Part shown: piece by piece, positions 63,781-64,000 of the stretch
Layout: every line of letters starts with the position of its first letter
Numbering within the stretch: position 1 is the first letter of the stretch
DNA from: a virus
IMG/VR virus record: IMGVR_UViG_3300049001_000080
Location: 38,446-102,445 of that record
Direction: 5' to 3' (one strand)
Length of the DNA stretch: 64,000 bases
Translations under genes and position numbers: made by a program
The notes under the pieces: model-generated
Told to the model about the DNA's origin: nothing
Seen by the model: only the letters and a program-made list of their open reading frames with translations
The model's database searches: none

Positions 63781-64000
63781 GGATCTCTAGCAGCGTCGCG
63801 CTGTAGTTCCTCGGTCCGGCAAGCCTGCCACGACGAGAAGTGACCGGCCGCGCAGGCGTACACCGACAGGCCCACTAGGTACGGGATGGAGTCGCGCCAC
63901 CACAGCATCGAGGGCGGGGCCAGGAGGGCCCACAGCACCGTCGCCCACCCGTGCAGCCGGCGCATCACGGTGGGGTCGTGCAGGACACGGGAGAGGCTCG
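63777..64000 (-). CDS. Small membrane protein, possibly truncated by window edge
   Basis: At least 63 codons from GTG 63968 or ATG 63965 to TGA 63777; the frame stays open to the right edge (SRVLHDPTVMRRL), so the true start may be outside. Two hydrophobic stretches (GWATVLWALLAPPSMLWW and IPYLVGLSVYACAAG) look like membrane segments, then a polar end. No family recognised. Confidence 0.6.
   Translation of the reverse strand, partial: SLSRVLHDPTVMRRLHGWATVLWALLAPPSMLWWRDSIPYLVGLSVYACAAGHFSSWQACRTEELQRDAARDP

Noticed and set aside
1-64000. tRNA genes, integrase and terminase
   Set aside because: I looked for cloverleaf-like segments ending in CCA, for tyrosine/serine recombinase motifs and for Walker A plus nuclease terminase motifs and saw none; absence from this window says nothing about the full genome.

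Overview
The window is part of the genome of a contractile-tailed (myovirus-type) bacteriophage. The evidence is one continuous virion-assembly block: portal, prohead protease with scaffold, major capsid protein, connector proteins, tail sheath, tail tube, frameshifted tail-assembly chaperone, tape measure, baseplate hub with spike-like protein, gp25-like protein and baseplate J protein. G+C is very high (about 70% by eye), GTG starts are common and third codon positions are strongly G/C. This points to a high-GC actinobacterial host such as a Streptomyces-like organism; the host is inferred, not shown. No terminase, DNA polymerase, integrase, tRNA or CRISPR array is visible, so this is only part of a larger genome.

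All genes but one lie on the minus strand and are read from right to left. Most neighbours overlap by 4 bases (ATGA or GTGA), which implies translational coupling in long operons. Layout in transcription order: (i) 64-60 kb, small accessory genes: HTH protein, membrane-anchored thermonuclease, DnaQ-like exonuclease, winged-helix protein and several unknowns; (ii) 60-53.7 kb, large low-complexity and zinc-finger proteins, then the portal; (iii) 53.7-45.6 kb, three adhesin/fibre genes that share one N-terminal module, one of them a 1515-residue beta-helix tailspike, interleaved with a GH25-like endolysin and a 59-residue zinc-motif gene; (iv) 45.6-38.7 kb, multidomain unknown proteins including a SWIM-Nudix fusion, membrane proteins and small zinc-binding proteins; (v) 38.6-33 kb, prohead protease with a nested scaffold start, a decoration-like protein and the major capsid protein, interrupted by the only plus-strand gene, an endonuclease VII-like HNH gene; (vi) 32.9-20.2 kb, an accessory island: a multi-HTH PD-(D/E)XK nuclease, three cytosine-C5 methyltransferase genes (one frameshifted in a G tract), a two-finger HNH protein, an M50-type membrane protease, a RyR-domain protein, a secreted protein and a uracil-DNA-glycosylase-like protein; (vii) 20-0 kb, connector proteins, sheath, tube, chaperones, tape measure, hub with NlpC/P60 domain, spike-like protein, gp25, J (with an intein) and downstream baseplate proteins.

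As a working picture, regions ii, iii, v and vii build the particle. The tail carries two predicted cell-wall hydrolases (NlpC/P60 and lytic transglycosylase) for entry, and the GH25-like enzyme serves lysis. Region vi looks like a mobile-element-prone accessory island: a nuclease gene beside a duplicated scrap of the capsid gene, HNH genes and methyltransferases. Four small accessory genes have apparent one-base frameshifts while every large structural gene is intact. This could be sequencing error in homopolymers, real decay, or (for the methyltransferase) a phase-variable tract. Factor-independent-style hairpins separate several transcription units, and a recurring promoter/leader motif marks unit starts at about 63.7, 40.2, 31.0, 26.6 and 22.7 kb.
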